NCBI RefSeq assembly: GCF_029227915.1
Contig: NC_079888.1
Location: forward strand, 21,680,001-21,744,000
Source: Hydractinia symbiolongicarpus
Lineage: Eukaryota > Cnidaria > Hydrozoa > Anthoathecata > Hydractiniidae
DNA length: 64,000 nt
Direction: 5' to 3'
Positions 62,701 through 64,000 of the stretch are shown here, in pieces. Below the pieces are notes generated by a model. It did no database searches, had not been told where the DNA came from, and saw only the letters and a program-made list of their open reading frames with translations. A program made the translations under genes and the position numbers. Positions within the stretch are counted from its first letter, which is position 1. The number at the start of each line of letters is the position of its first letter.

Positions 62701-64000
62701 TTTGCCGGCGATTAAACTTCTTTCATTCAGCGTCCCATCAAATATGAAAACATTTTTGAAAACTACAAGTCTCATGCGTTTAGTGGTGAAAAAATAATTT
62801 AAAAAATCGTTCGGGGAATGAGCTTACTCCCTGGGTACTTCCTTTGTATACTTTTGACTATACGGGCCGAGTCCAAGATTTACGGGAAATCGCGGAGTTT
62901 CGTTTGCCAGCGATTAAACTTCTTTTATTCAGCGTCCTATCAAATATGAAAACATTTTTGGAAACTACAAGTCTCATGCGTTTAGTGGTAAAAAAATAAT
63001 ACAAAAAATCGTTCGGGAAATGAGTTTACTCCCTGGTTACTTTCTTTGTATACTTTTGACTATACGGGCCGAGTCCGGGGTTTACGGAAAATGGCGGGCT
63101 TTCGTTTGCCGGCGATACAACTTCTTTTATTCAGCGTCTCATCAAAAATGAAAACATTTTTGAAAACTACAAGTCTCATGCGTTTTAGTGGTGAAAAAAT
63201 AATTTAAAAAATCGTTCGGGAAATGAGTTTACTCCCTGGGTACTTTCTTTGTATACTTTTGACTATGCGGGCCAAGCCTGGGATTTACGGGAAATCGCGG
63301 GTTTTCGTTTGCCGGCGATTAAACTTCTTTCATTAAGCGTCTCATCAAAAATGAAAACATTTTTAAAAACTAAAGGTCTTATGCGTTTTAGTGGTGAAAA
63401 AATAATGTAAAAAATCGTTCTGGAAATGAGTTTACTCACAGGGTACTTTTTTTGTATACATTCGACTGTACGGGCCAAGCCCGGGATTTACGGGAAATCG
63501 CGGGTTTTCGTTTGCCGGCCATTAAACCTCTTTCATTAAGCGTCTCATCAAAAATGAAAACATTTTTGAAAACTACAAGTCTCATGCGTTTTAGTGGTGA
63601 AAAAAAAATTAAAAAATCGTTCGGGAAGTGAGTTTACTCCCTGGGTACTTTCTTTGTATACATTCGACTGTACGGGCCAAGCCCCGGATTTACGGGAAAT
63701 CGCGGGATTTCGTTTGCCGGCGATTAAACCTCTTTCATTAAGCGACTCATCAAAAATGAAAACATTTTTGAAAACTACAAGTCTCATGCGTTTAGTGGTG
63801 AAAAAATAATTTAAAAAATCGTTCGGGAAATGAGTTTACTCCCTGGGTACTTTCTTTGTATACTTTTGACTATACGGGCCGAGTACGGGATTTTTCGGGA
63901 AATCGCGGATTTTCGTTTGCCGGCGATTAAACTTCTTTCATTCAGCGTCCCATCAAATATGAAAACATTTTTGAAAACTACAAGTCTCATGCGTTTAGTG

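Larger units (their letters stand above)
54101..64000 (-). repeat. Satellite A, inverted block, distal part with different subtypes
   Basis: About 49 monomers in reverse orientation with subtypes rare or absent elsewhere: gatttcgttcgccggcg, cctccttcattaggcgtctgatc, taagcgactcatc, ggggaatgagcttac and ggggttcacggg. Blocks recur at 3,644 bp (54948 and 58592, 18 monomers) and 1,621 bp (59135 and 60756; 60267 and 61888; 8 monomers). The window ends inside the array. The 120-codon frames that appear here span two monomers and depend on length changes between them; they are not supported as genes. Confidence 0.9.

Noticed and set aside
1-64000. CRISPR array, tRNA, rRNA or telomeric repeats
   Set aside because: The repeats are long contiguous satellites with no unique spacers. 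No tRNA cloverleaf, rRNA segment or TTAGGG-type run was seen.

Overview
This window is eukaryotic satellite DNA carrying one intact-looking non-LTR retrotransposon. No host gene, tRNA, rRNA, CRISPR array or bacterial operon is visible. The retrotransposon type (APE endonuclease plus reverse transcriptase, with a separate ORF1 ending in an SGNH-hydrolase-like domain) and the standard genetic code suggest an invertebrate animal. A cnidarian is possible from the general look of the proteins, but the species cannot be fixed from sequence alone.

Layout. 1-3876: satellite A, forward, a tandem repeat of about 203 bp. 3877-16530: satellite B, an unrelated tandem repeat of about 372-376 bp, roughly 34 copies. 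16531-21263: a non-LTR retrotransposon on the minus strand, with a short (AAAAG)3 tail, 3' UTR, ORF2 (endonuclease/RT), ORF1 and a short 5' leader. 21264-49215: satellite A, forward, about 138 monomers. 49216-64000: satellite A in the opposite orientation, about 73 monomers. Both satellites have higher-order structure: diagnostic variants recur at whole multiples of the monomer (3-, 4-, 5-, 6-, 8-mers and multi-kb units). This is the pattern expected of arrays homogenised by unequal exchange or amplification, as in centromeric or pericentromeric DNA. That chromosomal role is inferred, not shown.

The retrotransposon is the only credible coding unit. ORF2 has no in-frame AUG before its endonuclease domain. 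It overlaps the end of ORF1 by 13 nt in the -1 frame, and a canonical -1 slippery heptamer (U UUU UUA, correct phase) lies two codons before the ORF1 stop. The likely translation mode is therefore an ORF1-ORF2 fusion of about 1,496 residues made by programmed frameshifting. This is the most interesting mechanistic signal here.

The rest of the interest is structural. The A tract at 1-3876 is a recent near-copy of 22590-26263. It is cut at 3876 and joined to B by a 2-bp microhomology. The retrotransposon lies exactly between B and A with no visible target-site duplication. A clean orientation switch at 49215/49216 joins two arms of A that share some monomer subtypes but differ in an 11-bp deletion marker. 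The many short open frames of 60-120 codons in the satellites are by-products of the repeats and are not annotated as genes.
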